Positions 13,401 through 26,458 of a stretch of 64,000 nt of DNA are shown one piece after another. The DNA is taken from the NCBI GenBank assembly GCA_013420905.1, contig JAAXNY010000012.1:496001-560000 (forward strand). The letters are read 5' to 3'. Every line of letters starts with the position of its first letter. Position 1 is the first letter of the stretch. The DNA is from Collybia mongolica. Lineage: Eukaryota; Basidiomycota; Agaricomycetes; Agaricales; Clitocybaceae. Under the pieces are notes generated by a model. The model saw only the letters and a program-made list of their open reading frames with translations, did not search any database and was not told where the DNA came from. Position numbers and translations under genes: made by a program.

Positions 13401-14161
13401 ATTGTCACTATAATAAGGTGAGACGAGAAGCTGGTCGTCTGATTCCTGGCCGTTTAAATTTGAGCTTTAGAGGTCCCGTGGCCTTAGGATGTGGCTTGCG
13501 CTTTGGAGGAAGATTGATGGCCTGTGAGTCTTGCTCGGCGCGTAGACCCAGAAGGCAATTGGTAGACAAGCAGGTGGTAATTGTTGCCCAAGAGGAAGCA
13601 CTCGAAAATGGTGCGTTGGGTAGAGATGGCTAGGTGCGGGGATGTCAATGGATAGTGTGGGTTTTGGAAGACATGTCTGGACACGTTGTCGAGAGTGGAA
13701 GTTATGAGAGTTTGACGGAATCGGACAAGGGGACAATTGCCGGGTGGGTTGCTTCGCTGTCACGGTCGACCCACGGTACAAGGTAACGATGGTGTTCTGC
13801 ATGCCGTATACATTTGTACTGAACAGGCTTATTGTCGACAAAGCGTCGTATAAAATACAAGGCACAGCATAGAATGGAAGGAGGAGCGGGGCATCACATG
13901 GCTAAGGCTTCCCTGGATATGGGAGAGCCGTTTGATCTGATGGACAGATTTGCTTTTGTTTTCGGAAGTTGCAGTGCCTCCATCCGGGTCACGTGAGCCT
14001 GAACCCTGCTTCGGGAGGGATTCGGCATTGTTCTCGAAATTAACCGCACCCTTATAAGCCAACAGCAACTCACTCGTCTCTCCATCGCAACACCCAGCTG
14101 TCCTCATCGTCCAGCTCACCATCCACAAACAAAACCCACGACTCTCTCACCACCACGCACA
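10446..14161. other. Long gap between Argonaute and the Ser-rich gene; possible unrecognised gene at 12.2-13.3 kb
   Basis: The first 1.5 kb (10446-12000) is the Argonaute upstream region and shows no coding pattern; it contains a stretch of A near 11061. On the minus strand at about 12.2-13.3 kb several open segments look coding-like, for example FFRRFIFEPLGPGSRIVDDERF (about 12850-12920) and GLWLGDRLECDDVGQIYL (about 12640-12690) followed by a GTGAGT donor. I could not assign a family, a start or a full exon chain. The stretch 13400-14161 shows nothing certain. Confidence 0.4.
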
Positions 14162-14776
14162 ATGGCCCACTACATCCGCACCATCCACACCTCTTTCACC
14201 TCTGGCACCCCGTCCTCATCGTCGTCGTCGTCGTCCTCAGCCTGGGCATCCTCGACGCCATACGCAACAACGTCTGCGTCAGCCCACGCCAACATCCTCG
14301 TCAATCTCGGCGGCATCATGAACAAATACCCCCCAGGACTCGGGCACTCAGAGTGGAGGAACTTAGCCAGCGGCAGCAGCAATGCCCCACCCTACACCCG
14401 GCGCCGCAACTCCATCTCCTTGCGGGCACCGACTTCACGCAGGGCAGCACCTCCACCACCCGCCGTCTCGCGTGTGCAGCCCGCCAGCCTGACGCACATG
14501 AAGTTCGACCCCTTCTCCGACGAAAACTCCCCACTCGACACAGTTCTCTACCACACACCCGCGCCTCCGCGCTCGTACAGCACGGCGCCCCGGACGCACA
14601 CAGTGCAGATCCCACACGTCGATAGGGACAAGGACGCCCGCTCGCGCCTCGTCGCTGGCATCCTGCTCAACCGGGTGCACGCGGTCGGGAAGCCCATGCG
14701 CGGGCGCAGGCCCAGTACGGCGCCGAAGGAGTACGTCAGGAGTGGCCTCTCGCGGGTCGTCAGTGTCGAGGCCTGA
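14162..14776 (+). CDS. Ser/Arg-rich hypothetical protein, intronless
   Basis: A single 204-residue frame from ATG 14162 to TGA 14774-14776 with strong G/C third positions, unlike the surrounding DNA, which supports real coding. The N-terminus is MAHYIRTIHTSFTSG followed by a serine run encoded by a (TCG)n tract at about 14218-14238. The middle is rich in Arg, Pro and Ser (YTRRRNSISLRAP, TSRRAAPPPPAVSR), and the C-terminal part, with DKDARSRLVAGILLNRVHAVGKP, is more ordered-looking. A GGXM-like patch ILVNLGGIMNKYPPGLG is seen near residue 45. No membrane segment or signal peptide. Likely an intrinsically disordered fungal protein; I do not recognise a function. A CT-rich stretch just upstream (14120-14160) is typical of fungal core promoters. 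Confidence 0.75.
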   Translation: MAHYIRTIHTSFTSGTPSSSSSSSSSAWASSTPYATTSASAHANILVNLGGIMNKYPPGLGHSEWRNLASGSSNAPPYTRRRNSISLRAPTSRRAAPPPPAVSRVQPASLTHMKFDPFSDENSPLDTVLYHTPAPPRSYSTAPRTHTVQIPHVDRDKDARSRLVAGILLNRVHAVGKPMRGRRPSTAPKEYVRSGLSRVVSVEA

Positions 14777-16300
14777 GCGCTGCCGATGCTGACGTGGAAT
14801 GGCTGCTTTCGATGGTTACAGTGGTGGCGTGGCCGCCCTATCGCCCCCTATATCTATCCCAACCATAATCTCATCGCATCGCCGCCAACTGTCCATCATT
14901 CATTAATCTTCCTCCTCCCCATCATCCCCACATGCATCATATCTTCCCGCAACGTTCTTGAAAACGACACACCCACGCTCTTTCTGCCATCTTATTATTC
15001 CTCTAGAAACTCGCATCACCCATCTCTCCTTTCTCGTCTCACACTTCAAAATCCCCCACACTGCATTTTTCTCACTCACCGCACGTAATATATTCAAAAC
15101 GCAATACTCTCTGGTCTCTTTATTAGTCTGTTATACTCTGGCGGTAGTTGTACTCTTGGTACTCTTGGTGCTATCATAACCTGTATGTAACTCATAACCC
15201 GTACCCCATCATATTCCAAAAATCCATTATTCTTGAACATATCTTTCCCTCTTGAGTTCCTCAAAATTTCCATTTTCGATGTTGCTCAGACCCTCCGGCT
15301 GCGGCAACGGTTGCCTGTCACCGACGCTGGCAACAAGTCACCAGACATGAAACCTTGACGCCCATAAACCCAGACCCGTGACGTCATGCTGTGCCCCGTA
15401 GTCACCGGTTCGGACCACATGTCCACTCGGATCACAACATCTGCCGTTCGGGTCAGCTTCTGGCACAGCCACGCCGCCACCCCCTGAATTATTCAGCCAC
15501 ACCCTTCCGCACCAATTCCGCAACATTTCAAATTTATCGCTATGCAATTCATTGCCAGTGCTCACGGTCGTGGTGCAAATGAGGAAAATACAGTCGGGCT
15601 GCTGAGTAACGTGGCTCGAGCCCGGTATCGACGTTGGCTCCTGATTACGTACAGATACAGGTAGGCAAGGAATAAACGCGGGCCTCTGATGTGCATGTCC
15701 CATCAGAATAATGCCAACAAGGTATATTCTGGCGACATAGTCGTGCATACCCGCAGGTGAGCCTGCCAGCAAGCCACAGCCTCGACCGTCTCGAGCATCA
15801 AGGAAGCCCACCCAACAGTCAACACACCATGTGTAAAATCGGTTAGCATTTAGCCGGAGCATGATCTGGCCCGCCCCGACATCACCCCCAGATCATTGTC
15901 ACTCGAACCAGTCGACCAGCGCTCATGTAACAGCAACTCAGTCCCCTATCTTTTTTATAGCAGGCTTGAATCATTGATGGCCTTGCGATCTGCGAAGGCT
16001 ATCATTTGTTGGTACCACGCACCCGCGCCCTTGCCGTTGTGATAGACATTGATGGTGATAGCGGTACGGCATGTGCATTGCACCTGGCGCCGAGGCGACC
16101 GTGATTGTGGTTCAGATTGTGAAGATGTGAAGATGTCGGCTCCGGTGGCGTGTCTCGAACGTAAGGTGTCGCCATAATTTGCAATTGAATCGCGTCGGTG
16201 GAGCGGAGCCTGCGGAGGAGGGGTTGTCTCGGAGCAATTGTGAAATGATGATTTTTTTCGGTCGCGTGGGCCCTGTAAGCTGTAGAGGTAATTTTTTTTT
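14777..16300. other. 3' region of the Ser-rich gene and non-coding DNA
   Basis: A pyrimidine-rich 3' region follows the Ser-rich gene (14880-15130). Farther on, a 174-residue minus frame at 15338-15862 exists but lacks any family pattern, has a Cys/Trp-rich composition typical of chance frames and no supporting exons, so I do not call it. The stretch 15900-16300 leads into the repeat array. Confidence 0.4.
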
Positions 16301-19300
16301 ACGAGCGATTTAGGGTAATGTATGAGTTTAGGGGGTCGGTTTGTGAATCATAAATACCTTCCGAGGTCAGGTGTTCGACATTCCCACTGAATATCGGGAT
16401 AGTCGGGTCCTCGTACCCTCGGGATAGGAGCTTCGAAATGAAAGTAAGAGGACACGGCCTAGACTCCTGCTCCAACAGCATCACCGCAGAATTCTCAAAT
16501 CGTTATTCTCGCATTGTATGTAGGGTCAAGGGAGGAGTGACGTGTACATCGACAATGTCGGAATCGCAGGTACCCCGTAAAGTCCGACTCGGGCGCAGGC
16601 AATCCGTGCCGTGGAACTCCAACATCAGATATCTAGACATCCGGATAGGGTGAACGGCGCATGCACATGTGCAGATGGCGTCGGGTAAAATTGAATTCAA
16701 AACGGCCTTCGCAAGTGCTGACGAGCAGACCTGACAGGTAGAGAACGCCGGTTTTGAGCCTGACGCTTACTTCGCGGCGGCGGGACGGAGAGATATCTCG
16801 GGACTAGGTTTAACGGCGCGTAGTTAGGGGAGTTAACGTAACCATCTGAGACTTCCACGAAGTCGCCTTAGGATTGGTCTTGTGTGTTATCACAGCGCAT
16901 GAGTTTGAACGCATACGAAAAATTGGATAACATCGAGGATGTTTTTTTCAGATGAAAGCAGAACACCGCCAACCAAGTCTCTCTAAAACGATTGTAGGCC
17001 AACTCTCGATCGGCCACCTTGACATTGTATGAGGGTCGAGGGTCGAGAGAAGTATACATCGTGGTTGTGGGTGTAATCCTAATCTCCAGGTACTGAGCGT
17101 CCGCACAACAGGATGAAATCAATGCATGGCTTCGGGTATTGCATGAATTTCGGAGTAAATCCAGAGGGCCATCACAGTCACCAGTTTTGGCGGGAACGGT
17201 GGCATTTCGGACGCGAAGCCTTGCTGCTCGGCACCCTGTGGAGAGCGGAACGTCGTCTGAGCTTATACTTCTGGGGGGATGTGCGACGAAGTGGGCGGTG
17301 GAGGGCTGGGAAAGGCAAAACGCTTTGCGTAGCCGACTCGCTTTGGCGGGATGGAATCGGATCCCAGGCCTGTTGACAAGAAGAATAGCGATGGCCTTCT
17401 GATGGCGTACAGCTGTCACGGAGCCGCACCAGGAGTCCAGCATTGGCCTTGTATGTCAAATGTCGGTCGGGGTGGATTTCCAAACGAGAGAACACCGCTG
17501 ATCAAGAAGGCAAATATGTGATCGGCCACCCCGGTGTTGTACCAGATCGAAGATCGAATGAACTGCGGCATAGACATTTGTCGATCGCAGGATCGTAGGC
17601 AAATTGCGCTCCCGGGTACCCGGGCCCGTGGTCTGTGAAACTTAGATGTCGGTGAACTGTACAATTGAATCAATACGGGGTCGACCTAGTTTGGAGCAGT
17701 CATCAAAGTGTTACAGTAACGAGAGCGGCGGCGTTTCGGACTTGATGGCATTGCGGCATGGTGTCTTTTGGAGGGTGGAATGCTATCAAGAATGGCCCTG
17801 TACCTTGTCCTGAGCTCCTGGTCCTCGAGACATTTCGAGAATAGGCGCCCATAGCTGGATGCGTTTTTCCTTACCCAATGGCGAGATAATTGTAAACCTG
17901 TGGGGGATAGACTCTCAAAAGAAAGTAGGCGGAAGCCTTAGCGGCCCAAAAAAAGTTTGATAATCCATTTTCGTAATGTAGGGTCCAGAGCACCGACAAT
18001 GACGGGATCGCGGGTAATTTGTGAGTTGCAAATCCAGCTTGAGGATATCAAATGTTGGGGATCTATACAACAGAACAAATGGAATGTATATGGCGCCGGG
18101 TATATGTAGAACTCGAAGTGGAATTCGAGGGCAGTCGCAATGTTGACGGGAACGGCAGCGTTTTGAACCTGGTGGCCTATTCTAGGGTTTGCGGAAAGTT
18201 GTCGGTCTTCTGAAGTCGATGACCCCAAGATGGGACGTCCTACGGCTGACGAAGGCCATACACCTGCGTTATGGCTTTGGATCCGCGGAGCGGAGAGATG
18301 TCTCTGGTCGTTGAGGGTAACAACAGTTCGGTTAGGGTCCGGTGGCCGATATTAAATCATGGTACTGCGCACGCCATGCATTCCGAGGTCAAGGCCGGAT
18401 ATGCGCCTGTAAATGATCGATGTTTGATTGACCATTTTTCGTAGCCGAGGGTCGAGTAACATATACGTCGTGGAAATGTCGGGATCGTAGGTAACAGTAA
18501 TCCCGAGTCAAGGAACACAATAAGTCGAATTGAATGAATACGGCATCATATAAATGTAGAATTGAGTATAATTGTAGGGCAATTGCGGCGTTGTTGAGAT
18601 CGGCGATTTGGACCTGGAATATTATCCCGTAGTATCCTCTATGGGGGGTGGGCATGTTACCTGAACCTGGCCTCCTAAGTGTCGTTGTCGTCCAAGAATG
18701 AATGTTTCAAATTCAGGGAAAGTCGTTCGCTTGATCCCAAACGGGCGCTGCATAATCGAGGGCTTAGAACAGTCTGAGTCAAATTCCATTACCCCTCCTT
18801 CATCCCAGACTAATTTGAATTCCAATGCAGTCCTGCCCCATCACTCCCACAACCTGTCCCTGAGAGCCCACCATTATCCTCGTCGGCTTCGCCGCCGTCA
18901 CTGGCGAGAGTAGGCGTCTGTCGCAAGTGACGCGAGTAATGCCAACATCCGTCTCGACACTAAGATCCCATGGGCAAATGTCTGGAGGACCCTTGCGGCA
19001 ACCCCTACACGTATATCCAATGTACAATGGCGTTCCGAAATGAAATGCAAAATAACGAATAATCATGAGAGCGGTGAGCGTATGAGTTTGAATTTGGCGT
19101 AGAAGTTCAGTTTTGTCTACCCCCCTTGAAGGCCCATGGCCAAAACGAGACCAATGTATTTCAGGTAACGGCATCGGACAGGATACACAACCCGAAGTAG
19201 AGGGGTATGCAGAGTCGGCGGCGGGAACAGTGGCATCTGGGACCTGATGCTCATGCCAAGGCCCATGATCTGCGGGCGGGACATTCCGAGCTTGACCACT

Positions 19301-19400
19301 TGACCTTGTGGACTAAGTGGTTTTGTGCGCCGAAATCCGAGAATTCGAAAGTTGGGGATCAGGAATCGAAGTATGCGATGTGATTATCCGTGTCATTGAA
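16300..19400 (-). repeat. Decayed tandem array of about 0.4-0.55 kb paralogous units
   Basis: Diverged copies of one unit recur in the same orientation. An anchor resembling GTCGGGATCGNAGGTAA is found near 16554-16573, 17075-17092, 17588-17602, 18000-18017 and 18476-18493, with a looser copy near 19160. About 55-140 bp further on, most copies carry a second anchor resembling TTGNCGGGAACGGNGGCATTTNGGACC (about 17186, 17716, 18143, 18583, 19212). Read on the minus strand, several units encode related segments: ITPTTTMYTSLDPRPSYN (copy near 17060), TYDPDISTTYMLLDPRLRK (near 18460) and TRDPVIVGALDPTLRK (near 17990). Every unit is broken by stops or shifts, so these look like tandemly duplicated gene fragments or a repeat-containing gene in decay. 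I do not recognise the ancestral protein. Confidence 0.55.
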
Positions 19401-21497
19401 AATTCTCGAGCCAAATTTTCAGACAAAGTGGAGGGAAAAGTGTGGTTGATGAGTTATTGGGGTTATAGTTTGGTCTAGTGAGCACCACCAACATCCTATG
19501 GTACCACCTCGAGCGAGATGTGGATATGTTGGAAGACCCAGATTCGGAAACAAGGACCAATGCACAAAGTGAAGTACTGTCAGGTAGGATGCAGGGTACA
19601 GACGATGAAAATGTCGCTCCATCGCTACTGCGAAGACAGCAGCAAACGAATTAAGGATGTGGTGGCCTGACCTTTACGAAAATGCGTGACTGCCCTGGAC
19701 CATAATTAACAGTTCCGATATCGGAGGCTCCAATGCACGGCCCACCCGACGGCATAGGACTATCACACATTCCGTGATCCCTAGATATGAATAAATGAGG
19801 GTAGACCAAGGTCTGACAAGGCTTTCTTCTGATTTCAACCACTCTTTGCGCCTCGCGGGACAGGGGTCGCAGAAGCAAGTCGGGGAAACGGGTAGTTGGA
19901 AATTAAGTTGTGAGACATGGGATTTGTGGGTGAGATTCAGAGACCTCAACGAGTCCTCAGGAGACGTTGTTGAATTCTAGCGTCAGGAGACCCGCTGGTG
20001 AAATTAGACAACGAGAACGCGTGTTCAAGCATTGGAATACGGGGGGACGGGACAATAGAGCACATATTGGGGTGCCCTCGCGAGGGTATCTTAACGTTGG
20101 AAACATGTTCAGGGTATCGGTGTCTTGTATAAGTGCACCCTCTTGGCGATCTTCACCTAGGAAACAGAATTGCCGAGGAGCGTCTTGTGCCTCAGTCAGG
20201 TCGAGATATTTCCGTTGGTTAACTGTCTTAAACACGTACCTCAGTTTCCCAACCCCTGGATATTTCCCGTGGTGGCTAAGATCATGGACTCCCCCAGCCC
20301 AAATTCGATGCCACGCTCCCTAGAGGACTAGTTCCTTTCAAGAGAGATTTCCGGCGCGAGGACGTAGACGTTTGAAGCAACATACGTGAATTGAGTCACC
20401 ATGAAAAATAGGTTCCCTTGCTTGGGGAAACGATGTGGTCTCCGATGAGTTTCCCTTGAGATGGGTATCAAACCAAACAAGAGCAGTTGCTGGCATTTAG
20501 AGCGACAAGTAAAAGAGTATTCCTTGGAATATGCGCTGGATGTCTGGCTTGTTCTCAACCGTTAGGTTATGTACATGGTCGTCAGAGAATGTCGAACCCA
20601 GGTCACGAAACGTGGCATCAATCACGATCAAATAGATCTTATCTTATCTTGCACTCCCCTTAGACGGAAGAAACCCATCTTTGCGATGACAGGCAGAGAC
20701 AAGGCGAAATGGAGGTTTGTCAGATTTCCTCTAATGCTCCAACCCCCAGTTAGTGCCGGACCACCGGCAACATGCATACGTACAGAATTTAATTATTCCA
20801 ACTGCGATTATCTTTGCCTTATTGACGAGGGTCACTTTCTTCACAGTGAGTTCTTACATCGAACCCTACGTTCCAATAATCCCACCCCTAAGATATATAT
20901 CACGGTAGCTCAAACTCTCAAAGACAGGTATGAAAAGTCCCAAAATTTTAACCCCAATGAACGACCATGTTTCCCGAAGCCCACCCAATTCACCCACGAA
21001 CCTGAGCCGAAAAAAAAAGAGAAAGCTGGGGTCCGAGGTACTGATAGGATCACGCAGTAGTGATTTCACATGCAAAAGTATGGAGGCTTAGACCATATGC
21101 AGCTTCTGTTGACAGTTTTAACAGCATATCTAATCCTGACAGACGCGACAACCTCTGAGAGAACAATACTCCTCGTCGACTGATTAACAGGTAGCCTCTT
21201 GGAGCACTCCCGAAAGAAGCACAATTCAATCCGCAAGGAAACGTTATTAATACACCAGCTATGAATGATGGCACCAATGCTTCCCGAATCAAATCCTCGA
21301 GAGTAACATCTCGTAAAATCGCTGTATACCCGTAGGGTTAAATTTCTCTTGGATGAAGGTTTAGAAGGACGAATGACGTCCAATAAGCAGCATGGAACCA
21401 TCCATGCCGTGCCATTTATCCGTTAAAGGAGGATTGGGTTCTGGTCTGCTCGGGCTAATCGGGGTTTAAAAATAGACTAGAGTACATGTCAGGAAAC
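19401..21497. other. Non-coding or fully decayed region
   Basis: Open frames here (for example 20569-21060 plus, 19967-20323 plus, 20328-20558 minus) show no recognisable protein pattern and no convincing splice partners. The left end may include further eroded units of the neighbouring array. The right end is the 3' side of the MFS transporter gene. Confidence 0.4.
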
Positions 21498-24404
21498 TTA
21501 TGTATCTGTCCTCGATTTCTTATTGTTTTTGAACGATGACTGAGGGCTGGTTTTGCGCGCTGAAACCCCAACCGTGTCGCGTTCTAAGTCCATGAGACTG
21601 TCGGCGGACTCAAAAGTCGACAGCCGTCTGTGTGGCACTGCCCCTTGGAGGGAACGTTGTTCATCATCATCGTCATCCTCCACAGCTTCATCCGAACTGT
21701 CAATGAAAGCATCGCCGACAGATGGTGCTAGCGAACTAGGACTGCTTTCTTCGGCTGGGGCTGAACTTTGCTGTTTAGGTTGACTGTCTAAATCCTTGTC
21801 AGGGATCTAGAAAGAAACGTTAGAAGACACTGATAAGGTTTATGACAAATAATTTACCGGAACACGGACGAGGTATGCCAACATTGTACAACAGGCGGCA
21901 AAGACGAACACAGCGTGGATGCTGACGGCATATGATTCTCGTGCCTTCTTCTGAAGGTCAAGAGGAAGAGTATTAACCAGACGTGCTGACTGACGGATCT
22001 TGAGGATCAACTACCAGAGAATGCCATATTAATAGACGCGACATGGGTGCCGCGGAGTTGGAATAATTACTTACCTCTTCCGCGTCAGGCGTGTGTATTC
22101 GTTTCCGAAGTTCAGTATCTAGTTTTGACTGGAAGATAGCCGACGATATAGCGACACCACCAACCTGGCCTTGAGAGAGTAGGGTGGTGTGACGCAAGAA
22201 CCATTATTCGGAATTAAATGGTGTCAAACGATCATTTATGACTCACCTATACCCCTAAAAAGTTGCCCAAATCCCGTTCCAACAGCCATTTGGGATTCTA
22301 GGAGATACCCGAAGTAAGTATACGACAGGTGCGTGGACTGCCTTCAATTCTTACCCGGCAAACGAACAAGCAGAGCAACTGTGATTATGATTAGGAATTG
22401 TGTGCCAATCAATGAGGCGCAGATTGAACGTACTAAGCATAGTCTGGAGAACGACTGCGTTTCCAAATCCGAGAGGGGCCTGATTGGTTTTTCCGTAACA
22501 TGGAAGAGGAAGAGGAAGATTAATGATACTCACTATACACAACCAGGACAGATAAGGTCCCGAGTCCTCACGCAGAGAAGCTATCATTATCGTGCTGATA
22601 AATGGTAAGCAGCCGAAGATCGCGTTAATCAATTTGTATTTTCCGGTCCTATGCATCATATAACCAGCAAATACAGATCCGAGCGATAAGCCAACGCTGT
22701 TCGGTACCAAGTGCAGACCTTGATTAATAATTTAGTTCACTACTCCACAATTTCGAATATATTACTAACCTGCCGTAGATGCGTTAGTCAAGATAACAGT
22801 TTGGAACCACATAGGAAAGAAGTATATGATGGAAAAATTGCAGGAGGCAACTAGAAAATTGGACATCCCAACAAGGACAGGGATTCTCTGCTTGAGCAGA
22901 AACGGTGCTAGAACAGGTTCCCGTGCGACGAAAAGCTCCACAAAGAAGAAACTGACACAACAAATGCCAGCAGTAACCAGAGATGCGATAACCATGGTAT
23001 TTGACCACTGCCAAACGTCAGAGCCCAAAAGTGAATAAGAGCTCCGAACGTACCGGAAGTGCCTCGTTATACCGAGCACTCAAAAACAGAAGTATTGAGC
23101 CGACCTGTCCATTAGATCAGAACCAGGACATCGCAGAAGGGAGTAGCAAATCACAGTTAGGAGAAGAAAAAAACTTCCTCCATAATCGATGCGCTTCAGT
23201 ACTTCTTTCGCGCTTTTCCCCTTGCCCTGGGACCCTGAAATTAGCCAAGTATGGAGGGATGAGACATCATCTTACGGGAGTCACATAACATAAGTTATAT
23301 GACGTGAGGCCAAACGAAAGAAAGAAGACGGGCAATTGTAATAGAAAGGCCCAGCGCCATCCCAGCCTAAATTAAAAGGGTGTATTAACATACTCACGGC
23401 AATGATTACTGACTGACCAGTCTGTGATGACCCCGCCAAAAGGCCCGCCGAAGCCTAAACCTAACTAAGAGCGACGCCATTCAGAAACTGCTTCCAAAGA
23501 AAAAAAGGGTTCGTGACCAACTCCACCGAAGATACTTGCGATACTTTGGGTTAAACCCCTTCTCTATAAGACGGCTGAGATCATGGTCATACTCTGATTG
23601 TTTTGACTTACTCGCATACTATACATGTCGCTCACAACGATCCTGCACCAATCGTTAATTGAGTGGAATTGCAGGGATGATACTCACGATGATGTTGTGA
23701 GGAGTCCGCCGCCGCCTATTCCAGAAAGCTAGCAACAGATTAACGGGAATATTTTAAGGCCCGAAAGATACACACAAATCTAGCAAGAATTAGCATCTTC
23801 ATATTTCGGGAGAACCCGCAAAGGAGTATCCCTAGGCCTGTAAATGCAAGTGCGGTCTGGTGTGCACCCTTTCGGCCTAGAACATTGCAAAGGCGTCCAT
23901 ATAGAGGGGTGAACGTGCAGGTGGCGAGCAGATATCTGACATTATGTGCGTGAGAGATGTTCAGGCGGGGCAATTTAACCCTCACGATGTTCCTAACCAG
24001 CTCGCTTGGTTCGATTGATTGAATTCCGAGGAGATGGACGGTAACACTAAGTGAATAGCATTATTTAGTTAAATGGATGGAGAGAACGGCGGCTTACTCG
24101 TTGGAACAAGGGTTTCTGGATAGGCATCAATAAAATATCACTAAAAAATGTAGCGGCACAGTACGATTTAATGTCTTCAAAATCAATGAGTATCATACAA
24201 AGAAAAATGAGTAAGTCGTACGGAAAGAAAGTTGGCTATCCATATCCCTGCCAAGATACCATAGCGAGTCGATCTGGATATCTCAAGGGGCCCAGGGCGA
24301 CGAGCGTCGTCAGGCGGCTTGGGTATATCGTCACCATTATTCGTTAGAGTTGGAGACTCTCTTGGGATTAAGAGATCGGTTTCTGAGGGCCTTGGGGGCG
24401 CCAT
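21498..24404 (-). CDS. MFS transporter, DHA2-like (drug or basic amino acid:H+ antiporter type)
   Basis: Membrane transporter of the major facilitator superfamily. The start at 24404 gives a hydrophilic N-terminus (MAPPRPSETDLLIPRES) that leads into the first membrane segment (YGILAGIWIANFLSV). Motif A is visible as PLYGRLCNVLGRKGA near 23880-23910, followed by TALAFTGLGILLCGFSRNM. Later exons carry membrane segments such as SLVTAGICCVSFFFVELFV (about 22950-23000) and SVGLSLGSVFAGYMMHRTGKY (about 22630-22700), typical of 14-helix DHA2 transporters related to yeast VBA and fission yeast Fnx1. The long cytoplasmic C-terminus is acidic and Ser-rich (DDDDDEQRSLQG) and ends at 21498. About ten introns. 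No lesion identified, though I did not join every exon. The substrate cannot be read from sequence; vacuolar amino acid and drug export are both possible. Confidence 0.85.
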
Positions 24405-25853
24405 ACGCGTTCAAGATTCTGTAAACCCGCTAGACCTCGAGGAGATAGCCAACAGGAACTTGGAAGGCCAAATGTGACGACGACAGCCTGGGAGACAATC
24501 CAAATTTGAGTCGGAGAGTCGGGGTAGTTGCTCCGGTAAGGCATGTGATCCTGGGAGTTTCTGTTGATGGCATGATTTGCCGAAGGCACAGTTGGTTTCT
24601 CATTCTACCGCATCCGTTAAGATACTTTGCGTGGTCCATAGGATCCGCTAGCAAAAATGCAGGTTTTGCCGGAGTTTCACCCCAAAATGGAACTGTTCGA
24701 CGCAAAATCTGTACAGTCTGTCATTCATGTCGATCTTGGCATCCTGGTGCTAATTACCATCTATCGCTCGGCGGCACCTGCTCCTAGTCCTAAGTCTTTC
24801 AGCCAGATCAAAATGAAACGGATTGTTGGTCAGCTGAATCTTGCGGCTCGATGAATGCCAGGAACCGGTTGAGACTAGGTTCTAGACTCAACGTAATTAA
24901 ACTTTTTACAGTTAAAGCTAGAGGATCATTCACCAGTGGCGTTCGAACAACAATTTTCCGGACCAACCCTCCGCAGTTCGTTGGTTGGAGGCATCGATTG
25001 TCAGCCCGACTAGTCATCAGTATTCGGCTCTCAGGCATTGCGGAAAGAAACAGCATCGGATGAGTATTCCAGTCCCAATCAAAAAAGCAACCACATCAGG
25101 AAGGAGTGCATGACCTGATTGATAGAAAAGGTCCTTAGGGTAAACAAAAATACAACCTAGGATGAAGGATCAAGTATAACGTCATGTTAGGCCGTGGCTT
25201 AATACAGTGTATATTTGGATACTTGTCGTATCATCTCAGGTTGCCACCGCCATCACCTCTCCCCGATACCTCGCCAACTGGTTACTCCAAATGGGCTCTC
25301 ATGACATCCAATTGAATGAGTCAGGTATGACATTGACGTGTTCATTGGAATAGTCTTCACGTCCGACGAATTGTTTGAGTGCGAACTCATTTACCCCGAA
25401 ACTCAGGTTAAGACTTGGAGTCGAAATAATGGGGTCTTGAGGTGGGTGAAAATTTGAGTATTGTTATATAATTTGGGTGGTGAAATATGCGTTTTTGTTT
25501 TGTGTGTGCCTGTACCTACCTTTCTAAATCGTCATCAGAACCTAATCGACCCGTCTTAATTAATTAATTCGGACCCTAGAACCTTAAATCCGTGAGACTG
25601 TGATCTCTCTGAATCTCAGCGAATAATGATCAGTTGCAATATCTGGGCCAGCCGCCAGCGACGGGTAGCAACGCTGGACATTCTGTGAGCCCAACCAATT
25701 TGGTCAAGCGAGGGAGAACGATCTTCCCTGTGTTGACACGACTTAATGACAAATACAATCTTTATCACGACTAGGAAGACGAAGTTGTACAACATAGAAT
25801 GCTGAGTGAAATAAATAGCGGACGAGAACGAAATAGTATTAGGCTCTGGGGAA
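24405..25853. other. Upstream region of the MFS gene; nothing else recognised
   Basis: Overlapping short frames at 24368-24854 and 24808-25063 on both strands have no family pattern. An AT-rich stretch with ttaattaattaatt lies near 25556-25569. I see no gene here. Confidence 0.4.
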
Positions 25854-26458
25854 TCAACGGCGTCGGGAGCCAGCTGCTGCGGCCTGCGAGCATGTTGGAC
25901 AGAGTTTGTCAATATTCGGGGCTAGATGACGATTAATGATTATCACGTCTAATTCGCGAGTAAAGATGAGAGGACGAACAATATTGCTCTGGGAATTGCC
26001 GGCTTCGAAAGAAAATACCCGCGGAGAAGGGGAATTTGCGGTCGGGATCAACATAATGGCACCGTGATTAGGGGAGGGAAGAAATAGAATGGAAAGGCGG
26101 GCAATGCGATGAGAAACTGAATTTCCAAAAAAGATGTATGAAACTCACTATTGCCAGCAGGTGGCCGTGCATTGCGGAGGGACGCATGTGCGCGGGTGGA
26201 AGGGACTGAATTTACAGCCCTCGTTCTGGCATGTAATCTACAGCGACCATGTTAGAAAGCCCCAATGATATTGCTAAGCGCATACCAATTCGTCCGGCTG
26301 AACAATATGATTGTCAGAAGGGTCGTAATCATAGATGTGGATACGTACAAGGGGCACAGAGTGTCCACACTTAAGGTAAATATTGCAGACGCTGTTCGCG
26401 ATGTTGAGGTGGGGTGTTGTACGCAATGGTAGGCATGACTTACTGACGCCAACGACAC
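25854..26458 (-). CDS. Small Cys/His-rich hypothetical protein
   Basis: Splicing short exons on the minus strand gives a Cys/His pattern seen in small uncharacterised Agaricomycete proteins. The first recognised exon reads CNIYLKCGHSVPL. An intron beginning GTACGT (about 26350) and ending TTCAG leads to PDEL. A second intron (GTATGC...TGTAG) leads to ITCQNEGCKFSPFHP and then TCVPPQCTATCWQ, ending at a GTGAGT donor near 26148. The last exon holds KLCPTCSQAAAAG and stops at 25854. The spaced CxxxxxxCGH, CxxxxC, H and CxxC residues suggest a structural zinc site. The joint into the last exon is not fully settled and the start is approximate, probably ATG near 26437-26458. No function is known. 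Confidence 0.55.

Noticed and set aside
15338..15862. 174-residue minus-strand frame
   Set aside because: No recognisable motif, Cys/Trp-rich chance-like composition, no splice partners.
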